DNA from: Bactericera cockerelli
Lineage: Eukaryota > Arthropoda > Insecta > Hemiptera > Triozidae
Length of the DNA stretch: 64,000 nt
Direction of reading: 5' to 3'
Assembly (NCBI GenBank): GCA_024516035.1
Contig: CM044967.1
Location: forward strand, 4,024,859-4,088,858
In this document: one piece after another, positions 10,540 to 22,838 of the stretch
How the letters are laid out: every line of letters begins with the position of its first letter
Position numbering within the stretch: position 1 is the first letter of the stretch
Program-made: the position numbers and the translations under genes
The notes under the pieces: generated by a model
The model's input: only the letters and a program-made list of their open reading frames with translations
What the model was told of the DNA's origin: nothing
The model's database searches: none

Positions 10540-12660
10540 AGTTCAATTTTTTTAATGGGTACTTATCAACAAATATTTTCCATTAATGTTACATTATGTT
10601 ATGAGACTTGTGAATTACTACGAAAATCATGTAAAATTTATTCATGTAGGTAATTGTGATTTGAAGAATAAAGTGGGTACCTGGTAAGTCCAATGTTCCA
10701 GTGGATGGCTCACAGATTACAATATTTACAATTCAAAGTTTCAATTCCAGAGGAGATGAGGTGAGATTTTTTTTTGTCTGATAATTTTTTCATGATTGGT
10801 CTACCAATTAATTGGTCACATTTTGCTACATAATTACCATGGAAATTTTAAGATGTATCTAGGAAGCTAAGTTTGAACTAAACGAGCGATAAAAGTATCT
10901 TAATACAAGTGAATACAATTAATTGATTGGTAATGGAAAGAAAATTTCAAATTTCCAATTTTCCTGATTTGAGAAAGATTTTCCAATGTTTTTGAGAACT
11001 TTTTTTTTCAAATAAAATAAATCCATGGATATATGAAGAGACGCAATCCATGTGATGCCGGCAGAAAGTGAGGCACACTTTAAAGCATACGCCATTTAAT
11101 TGGGTGGGTACAAACCTTTTTTTCCGAGGGAGCGTATTTATAATTTATTTTTAATTTGATATTATATTATTAACGAATTAAATAATTGTTTAAACTAAAA
11201 ACACACGTTCCAGCCATTTTTCTTTCACAAAAATAAAGAGTCAGTTACAGAAACGAGCTGAAGTGACTGAACTAATAAAGTAATGGAAGAGAAGGAGAGA
11301 GAAATTGCAATCTTTTTACTGCATTGTCAGAATACTGGCTATATGTTATTATGCTACTTACCGTTTGGGCTGACTGTGGTTTTCTTAACAATCTTTATAG
11401 AATTATAGTCGTACCTGATTAAAATTTGAAGGTGGAAAATTTCATGTTTTTTTATATGAAAGGAATTATTTTCCTTTTGACTGTAGACTTATACTTATTT
11501 CAATAGATTTAACAATAAATATAATTATGAAGAACTACAAATGTTCTCGGGCCATCTTACGTGAAACATTTGCTCAAAAGGAAATGGCGGATGGTGGACA
11601 TTATATGCTATTAGCATGCTGTCTGCCATTTTCTTTAATCCAGTGAATGTTATTTCCTATGCATCAGTTCGCGACCAGAGTTCGTTATTTACTTTTTAAA
11701 TCCATGTTTATTTCATCAGTCTGTTGTTAGTTCTGTACCTACCTTCACTCCTTTTCGGAACGAGTCCTAGGGTGAAATTAATAGACAACATCAATAACTT
11801 AAGTCATTGGTTAGCGTCGGTTCTCCCTATCTTACACAATACACAGTACGCAAACCGTGACTTAGCGCCAGAGAGTTATTATAAAAATGTCTATTACTTT
11901 CGTCCCTAGGCTTCAAATACTCTCCGTCACTCCCTCCTTTACAGTAAAGCTCATTGAGTGAAAATGGCAACACTGGTCCAGAGATTTATTTTTTGGACCG
12001 GTAGATTTTTAAAATTCTACTTTACAAAAATTAAAACAACTTTAAATTTTAACTCTCTGGCAGTTATATCAATAGAAAATTAGAAGTAGTAGATGCATTT
12101 ATCTAGTTATTATTTATTCACATTTTTTATGCAGGACCTTCCATTAAAACTAGTTAGTAATGTGATTGAACTTGTATGTAATCTGTAAAATGTAAATCTG
12201 GAATGATTGATGATAATGTTCATCAGTAATTCTTTTGTTAAGAAATTTGAGTTGCCTGTGATGAATTTTCCATTGAAATGTGATAAACTCTAAACTCTGA
12301 AAAAGAAGAGTACAGCTTAGTAGCAGTTTTTACATTAAACCCAAAAGATTACTTTGTCTATGTTCAACCCTCAAATAAAGTAACTCACACATCAAGGTAA
12401 GTAGGTACCAAAGAATGTCTATGGAAAACTAAACATTTTAGTTGACTAAGGGTGTATTTATCTATAAAATTAAAATGGGGTGATAAATTTAAAATCTCTT
12501 AGCCCAGGAATGGTCAAACAGCAGTTTGCTTTGATGTAGTATGGAGTCATTGCAGTTTGCCCACCGCATTGGGGCTACAGAATCTGTTACCCATCACAAT
12601 TTCACTTTACGTTTTAAAAAATCCCAGGATACTAAAATAGCACCACAGACAACTGTCTTC
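10540..12660. other. intergenic space between divergent GlcAT-I and Dicer-1
   Basis: No gene is recognised. Around 11580-11630 and 11950 are ATGGC-containing words (GGAAATGGCGGATGG, CTGCCATTTTC, GTGAAAATGGCAAC). There is a consensus minus-strand donor at 11362/11361 (AAACG|GTAAGTA) and a consensus plus-strand donor at 12396/12397 (CAAG|GTAAGTA). Both neighbouring genes need an upstream 5-prime-UTR exon, so this space may hold both start sites. That is an inference. Confidence 0.35.
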
Positions 12661-12667
12661 TAAAATA

Positions 12668-13080
12668 CAATCAAGTAGTCACCTTGGCTAATTCAAGCAG
12701 CACACATGGCTTGCATGCACAGTGACCTGGGTTTGATCTCCAGCAGGACAGAAATTTATCTGCTCTGCATATACTTGATTGCTCTTCTGAGAAATAATCA
12801 TTATGCTTTATTGTATGGATAGTGATTACTATTATTGATAGCATTAAGAGAAGGAATAAAGATATTCAAGAAAGCTGAAATTTGGGATTTCATAATGCCA
12901 AACCAACCACCTCAGTTGTAACTTAATAACACAATGAACAGTCACTGTGGTCAAGTTTGTAGTGAAATAGGCTTGCAGGCACAGTCATCTGGCAATTACA
13001 GAGATCCAAGGCAACTTTTTTTTTGTTCATCATCAATTCATAATTGAAATTATTTTAGTCGAAAGCCACGTTAAACCTAA
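12668..13080 (+). repeat. two diverged SINE family E heads
   Basis: CAGTGACCTGGGTTTGATCTCCAGC with ATCTGCTCTGCATATACTTG (12668-12800) and GTCACTGTGGTCAAGTTTGT with GGCTTGCAGGCACAGTCATC (12942-13040) match the start of family E. Both are old and truncated. Confidence 0.5.
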
Positions 13081-13497
13081 ATTGAAAAAAAAAAAAGAAA
13101 TTAGTTTAAATAAATAGAAAGAACAGCACAAAGGAAAAAATGTTGTTTGGAATCTTGTGAGACTAGGCTCACATGGTGCAAATTGCCATATCTAGCAAGA
13201 TGTCAAGAAAGCAGGACACCAATCATTCTAAAGACAATTTAAAGTACCAAATGCATTTTATGCCTTCTCTTTCATTTAAAATTTTATTATTGTACAAATA
13301 AAAAGAACCATTTTATTCAATTCAATTCAAAATCCATTATTGTCATCAATCTACTATTGATGCAATTTACTATTCATGCCATGTCATGATTTTTTTTTAT
13401 TTATGAAAATTTAACTATCTTTATCAATCTAGGTATATCTAAACACTTTAATCTTTTTTATTACTTTTTTTATGAAATGTTACTTGATATAAATGTG

Positions 13498-13590
13498 ACT
13501 GACCTCTGTAGCTTAATAGATAAAGTGGCAGAAAAACATGGAAGTTGGTGGTCTCAGGCAAGCATCAGGTTTTTCAGTAATTTAAAGTTT
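13498..13590 (+). repeat. old SINE family A fragment
   Basis: ACTGACCTCTGTAGCTTAAT, GATAAAGTGGCAG and GGAAGTTGGTGGTCTCAGGC follow the order of the family A head with many substitutions. Confidence 0.5.
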
Positions 13591-13884
13591 CAAATATGAC
13601 AATCTCTCATATAATTAAAACAAATATGTATAATTTTTAACCACTTTAAGTGTGTATTTAGAGTAGAACAACAAATAATGAGTTCAGGTGAAATTTCACC
13701 AAGGGTAGTTTATAAATTGATATTTATCTGTAGTATGACAAAAAAAAAAAACATTGATATTTTTTACACCAGAGTTTGTTGGTTTCTTAGTGATGACTAA
13801 ACTTGAATATTCAATTATATCAGAAATAAATGGAAACCCAAGAAAATATTAGGAGGCACTATCTGAATAATGTTCTTCTTCTTC

Positions 13885-14229
13885 TTTTACTCTGTCTTAT
13901 CCCGCTCAAGCAGGGTCGACGTTGTTCAACCTCATGGTTGAGGTTGATTGGTTTTAGCACATTTTTTACGGCTGGATGCCCTTCCTAACGCCAACGATTC
14001 TATTTGATTTAACGTCCTGGATTAGGACGGGGGTTTTACCCTCCATTCGCTGGGAATCGTACCAGCTACCCAGATTAACCTCACCTAGCCTGGGTAGGGC
14101 CGGAAAATGGCAGCCTCACGTGTTTGGATGGAACAGAATTTTCTTCGAAAAGTCTGCCCCAGCCGGGAGTTGAACTCGGGAACTCTGGACTACGGGCAGT
14201 AGTCACAACCATTACGCCACGGAGGCTGC
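13885..14229 (-). repeat. SINE family B, full-length, just upstream of Dicer-1
   Basis: Reverse-strand copy. The head CAGCCTCCGTGGCGTAATGG with B-box GAGTTCAACTCCC lies at the right end, followed leftward by the body (GGGCAGAC, ACGTGAGGCTGCC, CCAGCGAATGGAGGGTAAAA) and the alternative tail with GCGTTAGGAAGGGCATCCAG and CTCAACCATGAGG. It ends 64 bases before the Dicer-1 splice acceptor, so the polypyrimidine tract of that intron abuts the SINE. Confidence 0.88.
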
Positions 14230-14293
14230 TATGTTATTTTTGTTATTGTTGTTATTTTTATTATTTAAATGTTCATTTTTTTGTTGCTTTCAG

Positions 14294-17200
14294 ATGAATA
14301 AAAAAAAAGTAACCAAAAAGCACTGGAGTGAAAACGTGAATCGCAAGTGTTTCATGCCACATGAGTACCAGATTGAATTATTTCAAGCTGCTTTGGATAA
14401 AAACATAATTGTTTGCATTGAAGATTCTACTGATAAGTCTTTCATTAGTTTAAAAGTTATTCAAGAGTATGGAAATAAAGTCAGAAATGATGGAAAAATC
14501 ATTATACTTGTCATTGAATCTGAAGAAACAGGGCTAGCACAGTGTGCTTGCATGAAAAATCAGTCTGATCTCAACATAACTTCACTCTATCATCTCACTG
14601 TAAATACCGATCTTCCAGCCTTATTAAACCAAACTCATGTTCTGGTTACTAATAGTCAAATTCTCATTGATCTCTTCACATGCAACTACATAGATGTCAA
14701 ACAAGTACCTCTATTGATGTTGAATGAATGTCATTTAATGCTAGTCGAAGGACATAGTATGCAGAAACTTACGACTTTCTTTGATAATGGTCTATCTGGT
14801 GTGAGAATAATTGGGTTTACATTACCTTTGTTTGTAAAAGGGACAAACAATCCTGGAAAAGTTGTAGCTTGCACCGAAAAGCTACAGCAGTTGACACAAT
14901 CCTCCATTGAAACTGCAAATAGTATTCTAGCTAACCTTAGGTTTTTGTTCTAAATCCACAGAGATGGTAGTAGAATACCACGATAGTCATAGTACAAATA
15001 GGTACGAAACTCTGAGTGAAGCTCTAGAAAAAAGCATTCTATTCTTGCGTGATTATTTTGAGAAGCATAATTTTAATCTTTTAGATCTTTATGGAGACAA
15101 CACATATGGAGAGTTTGAGGATGAAGTGAAGAATATACCAAATCCCAGTAAAGAGCCAATGAATCTGATTGATGAATTTTTGCAAGTACTAAGAACAATG
15201 GGACCATGGTGTGCAGATAAAGTTGCACTACATATTTTGTGTAAAATTCATCGATTACTAACCACTGCCTGTTATGAGAGACATTTCCTTCTACTAACTC
15301 TGTTACAAACAGAAATGATAAAGATCAGAAAACTTTGTTTGGATGAGTTTAAAAACATGGATGAAAAAGAAGCCTTATATGAGTTTGTCTCCCCTAAAGT
15401 AGAAAGATTCATTGAGGTGTTAAAACAGTACAGACCATCATGTTCACCAGATGATAAACTACTCGTTGAAATGACACAGAAGAAAATTTTCTTGGATTCC
15501 CAAGACTTAATTGCTTTAAAAATATCAGGTAATGAAATTTCCAAGCTTACCATTGATGAAAATTTTGTGGACAAAAATACTAAAGATACTTTTGTGTACA
15601 AAGGATATGGTAGAGATAAAGAGAAAAATAATACACTGTCAAATCCATTAACAGGGGATAAAAGTACCTCACGTGGTAAAGAAACAATGTCATTTGCCAA
15701 ATTTGTTAGAACAAGTTGTTTCTCATTTGATTCTATGGAGCAATTTTGTTCCCTCCTAATAGTTGAATCAGATATGATAGCACGTGTCCTTTTCAATATT
15801 GTTAGTGAGCTGAGGAAACATTCTGAGTTCTGGTGGCTGGCACCTCAATTTATTCTTCTTCAAGAAAGTGACAAACAAAGTGAGAATTCAAAACGACTTG
15901 AAGATAATTTGAGAAAATTTCGAACAAGGGAATGTAATCTGCTCATAAGTACATGCTTGCTTGAACAGGGCTACAATTTACCAAAGTGTAATTTAGTCAT
16001 TCGTTTTGAATCATGCTCTACATACAAAGCATATGTTCAATCAAAATGTGCAGGGCTCAAAAAATCATCTCACATGCATGATTCTTACTTTGTAATGTTT
16101 GCCAATTCATCTAAAGTAAATGACGAGTTGACAAAAATAGCAAGGTATCAGTTAATAAATCAAATTCTGCTCAATTTCTGTTCGAACCAAGCTCCTAAAT
16201 CAGAAGAAGAGACTGAAGCTGATAAATTTTCATTGTCTATCAAACCTTTCTGTCCTCAAAATAACAAAGAAAATGATGATGCTATTGAAGTTACAATGGA
16301 TAATTCAATATTCATAGTGAACAGATACTGCGCTAGGCTTCCAAGTGATATATTTACAAGACTAGCTCCCATCACAACTATTAATGAAATAAAAGAAAAG
16401 GAAAATATAATGTATACTTGTACAATACGTCTACCTATAAATTCTCCCCTCAAAGAAAATATAACTGGTCATAAAATGCCGACGAAACTTCTTGCTTGTA
16501 GAATAGCAGCTATGGAAACCTGCCGGAAACTGTATGAAATGAAAGAACTTGACAAAGATTTGATGCCTGTCACAAAAGAGTTTATCAATTTGTATGATAT
16601 TTCAGAAACATTTGTACCTAAAAGTCCTGACACAGAAATTTATCCAAATTCTACAAAGCGACGACAGTTTTTATCAGAAACAAACAGCTTCTTGCTTTAC
16701 TGATTGTAGACCAAGTGTCAATACTCCATGTTACTTATATGCCATTAACATGAAACTTACGTGCCCAATACCAGAAGAACAGAACACAAGGGGTCGAAAG
16801 ATTCATCCACCAGAGAATTACCCTCAGGGATTTGCTATTTTGACTACTAAATATATTCCCAAAGTCTGTTCCTTTCCTATTTTTGACCGTTGTGGGGAGG
16901 TTGAAGTCAGTATTAAACTGATCAATGAGGAAATAATCTTAACCGAGGAAAAGATTTCAACCATTCTCACTTTCATGGACTATTTGGTCACTAAAGTATT
17001 AAGACTGAAGAAACACATTATGGTTTTTGATCCACAATGTCTGGAAAATTCCTATTTGATGGTTTCTACTAGACGTGATAGTGAAGAAATAGTCATTGAT
17101 TGGGATTTCATGTCACTAATAAATAAACACACCAATGATGTCATTAAAAACATTCCAGAAGATAGGCAGAATTTTGTATTTGACGAGAGTAAGTTCAATG

Positions 17201-19773
17201 ATGCTGTAGTAATGCCATGGTACAGGAATCAGCTTGAGCCATCTTACTTCTATGTTGCTGAAATAATGAGTACTGTTCATCCTAAGTCTGTATTTCCTAG
17301 TAGCTCGTGTTCCTACAAGACATTTGAAGAGTACTATCATCTAAAATATGGTTTGCAAATACAAAACCTCACGCAACCATTACTTGATGTTGACCACACA
17401 TCTTGTCGTCTTAATTTCTTGACTCCTAGATATGTAAATAGGAAAGGAATCAACCTAGCGACAACTAGTGAAGAGACAAGAAGAGAGATCAGAGAAAGTT
17501 TAGCCAAGAAGCAATTATTAGTACCAGACTAGTCCTGATCCATCCATTTCCTGCTTCTCTTTGGCGCAAGTCGGTTTCATTACCCTCGATTTTGTATCGA
17601 CTAAATGCTCTCTTGCTAGCCAATGAAATACGAACAGCTGTTGCTTCAGAAATTGGATTGGGAAAAATCGTTCTAGATCATTTTGTAGAATGGCCACCAT
17701 TTAATTTTGGATGGAAGATGAAGAAGTTGAAAGAAAAGTATGGTTGGAATAACCTGATTGGTGAAACAAAAACAAACGATACCACTCAAAATTTCAAAGA
17801 AGATCACACTGAAAATCAGTTATGCACCGCATTAGCAAAATTAGAAATAGTCGAGGAAAATGATAAAGAACTCAATACAGAAGATGACATCGTGAAAAAA
17901 GATGATACTGAACTCTGCAAATCTGAAGAAGATGAAGCGAAATCACAAGATGACAAATGGGTAGAAATTGGTACTTGGTCCAATGAAATGGCAGTAGATG
18001 TGAAATCAAACCCGTACTGTGTGTCTCCACTAATGTTGAGTGATGAAGAGGACTCTAGTGATGGCTTGAGTTCTGTTGATTTTGATTTCAATAATGATGA
18101 TCTCAGAGAAAACGAAAAAGAAGATACTCTTGAAATCCAATTCAAGGGAAAGTATTCTGCTGAAGCAATCTGTGATAGTAAAGATGATTCTACTCAAAAT
18201 ATTCAAAATTGGATCGATTCAATTTTTTCTTGGGAAGATATTGACTGTAACGACATTAATAGCAAGTCACTTTTCGTTGAAATTATTCAAGAGAAGATAA
18301 ACTTTTATGAAAGACAAATAGAAGTCGTAAAAAATAAAATTAACAAAGAACATACTATCAAAGTGAATGAACCAATACAAATAGTTCGGCAGAGCTGTGG
18401 CAACTTATCAAATGATTCTACAAATTCGAAAAAATTCACCGAGATTTTAGAAGAAAAGAATGAACTCAACACTTACGGTCCTACTGAACAAGAAATACCT
18501 AATACACCAATCCAACTGAAAGAGGCTGAATTTGGTATGATAAAGGAAACAAGTACACCTAATGCGTTCAGTTTTGATTTGCAACCTGATTTAGATAATC
18601 ACCCTGGTCCTTGCCCCAGTATTCTTTTGCAAGCACTCACTATGTCCAATGCAAATGATGGTATCAATTTAGAACGACTTGAAACGATCGGGGACTCCTT
18701 CTTAAAGTATGCAATCACAATATTTTTGTACTGTACTTACCCAAACGTTCATGAAGGAAAATTAAGTCATCTCAGGTCAAAACAAGTTAGTAATTACAAT
18801 CTTTTCAAACTAGGAAAACAAAAAAATCTTGGTGAAAGTATGATAGCTACAAAGTTTGAGCCAAGAGATAACTGGTTACCTCCAGGATACTTCGTGCCGA
18901 AAAATCTAGAAACAGCTCTGATAGAGGCAGGATTACCAACCAGTTTATGGAGCTATTTGAATCTTCCAAATTTGAAGGATGTTTCAGTTGAGGAAGTTCT
19001 AGACTTGATCAAGCAAAAATGTTCAGATCTAGGATGCACTGTGGACTTAAATATTCAATCTGTTGTACCTTACAATCTCGTCACTCAACATTCAATTCCA
19101 GATAAAAGCATAGCGGACTGTGTTGAAGCTCTCATTGGTGCCTACTTGATAGAATGTGGACCTAGAGGAGCTCTGCTGTTCATGTCATGGCTTGGACTTA
19201 AAGTGATTCCTCTTACAGTGAACACTGACTCTGCTGTAACTTATGGTTCTTTGCAATGTCCTACTTCTCCTTTGAATAAACATATCAACAATGCCCAGTT
19301 ATATCTTGATGTCTTGCTTGATGGTTTTGACAAATTTGAAGAAATCATCAACTACAGATTCCGAGATAAGAGCTATCTACTTCAAGCAATGACTCATGCT
19401 TCGTACTTTTTGAACCCACTGACAGATTGCTATCAAAGATTAGAGTTCCTTGGAGATGCAATCCTCGATTATTTGATAACTCGGCATTTGTACGAAGATG
19501 AGAGAGCTCATTCCCCAGGAACATTGACTGATCTGCGTTCTGCTCTCGTGAACAACATCATATTTGCATCATTGGCTGTGAGACTAGGATTTCATCATTT
19601 TTTCAAGCACTTGTCTCCAGGACTACATGAAGTCATTCATCGGTTTGTCAAGATGCAATCTGAAAACGATTTCACTCTGAATCAAGAGTACTATCTCATG
19701 GAAGGAGAATGTGATGAGGCAGAAGATGTTGAAGTCCCGAAGGCACTAGGTGATCTCTTTGAGTCTGTTGCAG
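14294..19773 (+). CDS. Dcr-1: Dicer-1 large exon
   Basis: An uninterrupted 5480-base exon after acceptor TTGCTTTCAG, ending at GTTGCAG|GTAAGT. The three frames used are 14294-14945, about 14946-16670, about 16671-17529, then back to the second frame to 19773. Homology runs on without a gap through each switch, so the indels are single-base and not hidden introns. Confidence 0.9.
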
Positions 19774-20819
19774 GTAAGTTATTTCTAAATATTTTTTAAA
19801 GAATAATTGAAAATCATTCTTTTGTGTGATCATGAATTCATAAATTCTTATACACCGCGCATTACAGTTAAAAGTAATGAGTGTAGTTCTCTAGTTTATG
19901 TATGTTCCTGTTCTCTTATCTTATTAAATTTTAAATAATGCTTGTTAAACAACACATGAACAGTATTATTATCAATTCATGAAACTCGACAAGTCGATTT
20001 GAATCACAAGGAACCATTTGTCCATTATTGTAAATGTATTTTATTTCTTCCTCTACTTGTTTCTTGTAAGCAGTCTGAAGCAAAACTACGGTTTCTGACA
20101 CAGTTTTCGCAAGCAGGAAATAAAATTTCACTCTTATGCATTGTTCCTTTAAATTGGTCATCTCACAAAGTCGAGAAACCTGAGAAAAGTGTTTCTCGAA
20201 AACAGGATCTATTTTCAAACTTTTTCTTTCTGGGCGAACAGGTTTCGCAATCTGATGACCAAGGATTGTACCTACGAGATAATGTCAGACTCTCAGCGCA
20301 AGACAAGTAGTCCCATAAAGACTGTCTTAAAAGTTCTATATTTCTATGTTTAGTCATAATTCCTTCATAATATAATTTCTAAAAAACAACTACTTATTTT
20401 ATGAGAGAAGTCATATCAATGACTTGGGAGTCTTCAGACCCTTCATTTAGCTTAGCCCAATTTTTTTCCATTCACTAATCAAGATTGTGTTTGATTTCAC
20501 AGGGGCAATATATCTGGACTCTGGCATGTCACTGGACACAGTGTGGAAAGTGTACTATGAAATCATGAAAAGTGAAATCGAAAGACTCAGCGTATGTGTT
20601 CCAAAATCTCCCATCCGAGAGCTTCTTGAATTGGAACCAGAAAATGCTAGATTTTCAAAACCCGAGAAACTTGCAGATGGCAGAAGAGTACGAGTTACAG
20701 TGGAAGTATTTGGCAAAGGGTCTTACAAAGGAATCGGACGAAACTATTGTATTGCAAAATGTACTGCTGCAAAATGTGCCCTTAAGAATTTGAAAGCTTT
20801 AAAACCTGATGCCAAATGA
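14294..20819 (+). CDS. Dcr-1: Dicer-1 ribonuclease III, helicase-dead, frame broken by three indels
   Basis: Cytoplasmic enzyme that cuts pre-miRNA hairpins. Joining the frames gives about 1931 residues: degenerate helicase (1-620), dimerisation domain with [10 protein letters not shown] (669-760), PAZ with PWYRN and YFYVAEI (945-1050), an acidic linker containing IGTWSNEMA, RNase IIIa with [13 protein letters not shown] and IADCVEAL, RNase IIIb with [14 protein letters not shown] and ALGDLFES, and a C-terminal dsRBD. All eight acidic metal ligands are present. The word order and linker motif match insect Dicer-1, not Dicer-2. Helicase motifs are lost: STDKS replaces G-S-G-K-T (45-49), NECH replaces DECH (144-147), and QSKCAGLKK replaces Q-x-K-G-R-A-R-A (from 582). 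The frame shifts by +1 at T5 14942-14946, +1 at T5 16669-16673 and -1 near 17529. The ATG directly follows a splice acceptor (CTTTCAG|ATG). One intron (19774-20502) splits the glycine of VAG|AIY. A candidate polyadenylation signal is at 20934. Assembly error, allele or semi-processed copy remain open. Confidence 0.92.
20503..20819 (+). CDS. Dcr-1: Dicer-1 terminal exon
   Basis: Acceptor GATTTCACAG|GGGCAATATA, phase 1. It encodes the end of RNase IIIb ([14 protein letters not shown]) and the dsRBD ([43 protein letters not shown]), stop TGA at 20817. Confidence 0.93.
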
Positions 20820-22225
20820 AGCTTGTGATATTGGTGCTATGATACTAAAGGGTTACACCCTATTTACAAAGCCAACACACAAATTTAGAATTGAAAACAA
20901 ATTTTGAAATTGAACAAATTTATATTTATTAATAATAAATATCTATATTCTAAATATAACAAACATACATCAATTAAAAAAATAATTAATTTGCATAAAA
21001 GATTATACTTCTAAAAATACTATTTTAAGAGTAGATCAACTAGATCATAGAGAGACTGAAAACATACTCTCACGCTCTGTGTTTAGCTAAAAAATTAAAA
21101 GCACATGAGAATCTTCGAGTACCCGTTTTTATTTTGCTATCTGCACCTTAGCTTTGAGCCACTGCATGTGTTCATGACTATATACATAGTAAACGTTTCC
21201 TAGTCAGTAAATTACTTTCTAATGATGACCAATGATATATTATTATCTTGTACAGATGAGCAGAATTTGCAAAGTGTTTGCTTGGTCTATTATTTAGAAA
21301 TGGGAAAAACTATTTTCATAGTATGTATGTGCTAATTTAAAAAATTGATATTGATAGTAAACAAGTTTTCCTAGTCAGTTCCTCATGGTAAAAAATCGTT
21401 TTAGCCAGTACTGAAATTACATTGCCAATTTAATATATTTTTGATTTTTATCTTGTGTTAAGACAAATACTGAATTAAAATTTGCAACATACCTGTTCAG
21501 GTATTTACACAGGTTTTTGGTTTAACCTGACTGTACTGATAAAGAAGAAAAAAAATCTATGTGCAGATTTTATGATTTTCATTCAATATATTAATTACAT
21601 TAGTTTTAGAATATCATGTAACAGTACTGAGGTGATTACAAATTATTTATTAACAGATAAACCTTCCACTCAAGAGTTCATCATTACTAGGTATTAATAC
21701 TGCTGATTTCATCAGTGAAAAAAAAAAGTTTATCATTATGAACTAAACTAAAGTTAACAGTCACTTATTACAAATAGAGTTGTATACTAATACTATAATA
21801 TATTGTACAGTATGTATACACATTGGTATAGGAAATTACACATTCAGTGCTGTTTTGGAATTTTTCAACCTAGCGTTTCCTCTTGAGAGTTAAAATTGCC
21901 CTGTTCAAATATCAGATTATACCGTTTTGATTTTTTACATTGTTCAAAAATCCTACACTGCCTTCCATTTTGATACTGAGGGTGTGTTTCTCAACTGCAC
22001 TATTTAATTTTAGTCAACGATTAACTTCCAATGGTTTCAGCGCGTAGACGATAAATATATTGATCAAGAAATAGGCGGTTGCATCAATATCTATACTCTA
22101 ATATGCCATCAATATGGTAAAAGCCTTACTGAAAAATCAACATCAACCTTCAATGCGCATTGGTAAATACGATATTGACGTATTGATTCAATTCTAGGGG
22201 CTACTTATTTTCCATAAAAATTGAT
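20820..22225. other. Dicer-1 3-prime flank, no gene
   Basis: Very AT-rich. AATAAA at 20934-20939 is a candidate polyadenylation signal for Dicer-1. No SINE head or recognisable ORF was found up to the SINE C pair. Confidence 0.5.
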
Positions 22226-22228
22226 CAG

Positions 22229-22556
22229 AATGCCATGGGTTCGAAACCCAGCCGGGACGTGACAAGTTATCCTCGCATTTGGGATTTTAACCACATAATA
22301 ATATGTCTTGAGCTTACTGCTGTAATAATAATTAAGACTATTAAAGTGCCATTATTCTAGCAGTAAGCCCATGACATAATTATTATTATGTGGTAAAAAT
22401 CCCAAATGGGAGGATAACTTGTCATATCCCGGCTGGGTTTTGAACCCACGACCTCTGGAATCTCTGGATTCACAGAGTACCGCCTTTACCACTGAGCTAC
22501 CGGGAGAGACTTAAGAGTCCTAACCAGGCAGTATAAATATGGCGATATTGTTATTA
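22229..22556. repeat. inverted SINE family C pair
   Basis: A plus copy (22229-22336: CGAAACCCAGCCGGGACGTG through CTTACTGCTG) is followed at once by a minus copy (about 22337-22507, ending in the reverse of the TCCCGGTAGCTCAGTGG head), then the missing plus-copy tail (GAGTCCTAACCAGGCAGTAT, ATGGCGATATTG). It reads as a SINE inserted into a SINE of the same family in inverse orientation and can fold into a long hairpin. Confidence 0.75.
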
Positions 22557-22688
22557 TATCCAGGTTCGACCGTAATTATCACCCTGTGTTAATGAGATTG
22601 ATAAACGCCCCTTTAATTGTAAAAAAAAACAGCCTATATTTTTTGCGAGTCTCAACTCTCAAGGAGGCTACAACAGTGGACTTTGTTT

Positions 22689-22838
22689 TCATTTGATTTC
22701 TTGAGCTTGAGCTGCTGCAGCTTCCTGTTCCCTCTTCTGTTTTTTCAAAGCCGCAGCTCTGATTCCCTCCATGGAGTTGATGACGATGTAGGAAGCCAGG
22801 CGAGGAGAAATGGCTGCCAGGGAGTTGATGGCAGCGAC
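22689..22838 (-). CDS. HSD17B12: reductase exon 6
   Basis: Acceptor CGTTTCTCAG|GTCGCTG; 49 codons then TGA. It encodes a small hydrophobic stretch and an Ala/Gln/Lys-rich tail. Confidence 0.87.
   Translation of the reverse strand, partial: VAAINSLAAISPRLASYIVINSMEGIRAAALKKQKREQEAAAAQAQEIK

Noticed and set aside
14231..14293. Upstream in-frame ATG giving a leucine-rich, signal-peptide-like start for Dicer-1
   Set aside because: The stretch is a T-rich polypyrimidine tract ending in a splice acceptor directly before ATG 14294, and Dicer-1 has no signal peptide. It is intron read as protein.
15272..15796. 174-codon ORF on the minus strand
   Set aside because: It is wholly antisense to the conserved Dicer-1 helicase region and shows no family motif.
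14940..16680. Programmed ribosomal frameshifting to explain the Dicer-1 frame changes
   Set aside because: Two shifts in one direction and one in the other, no X-XXY-YYZ slippery heptamer with a following structure, and no precedent in Dicer. Indel error or mutation is simpler.
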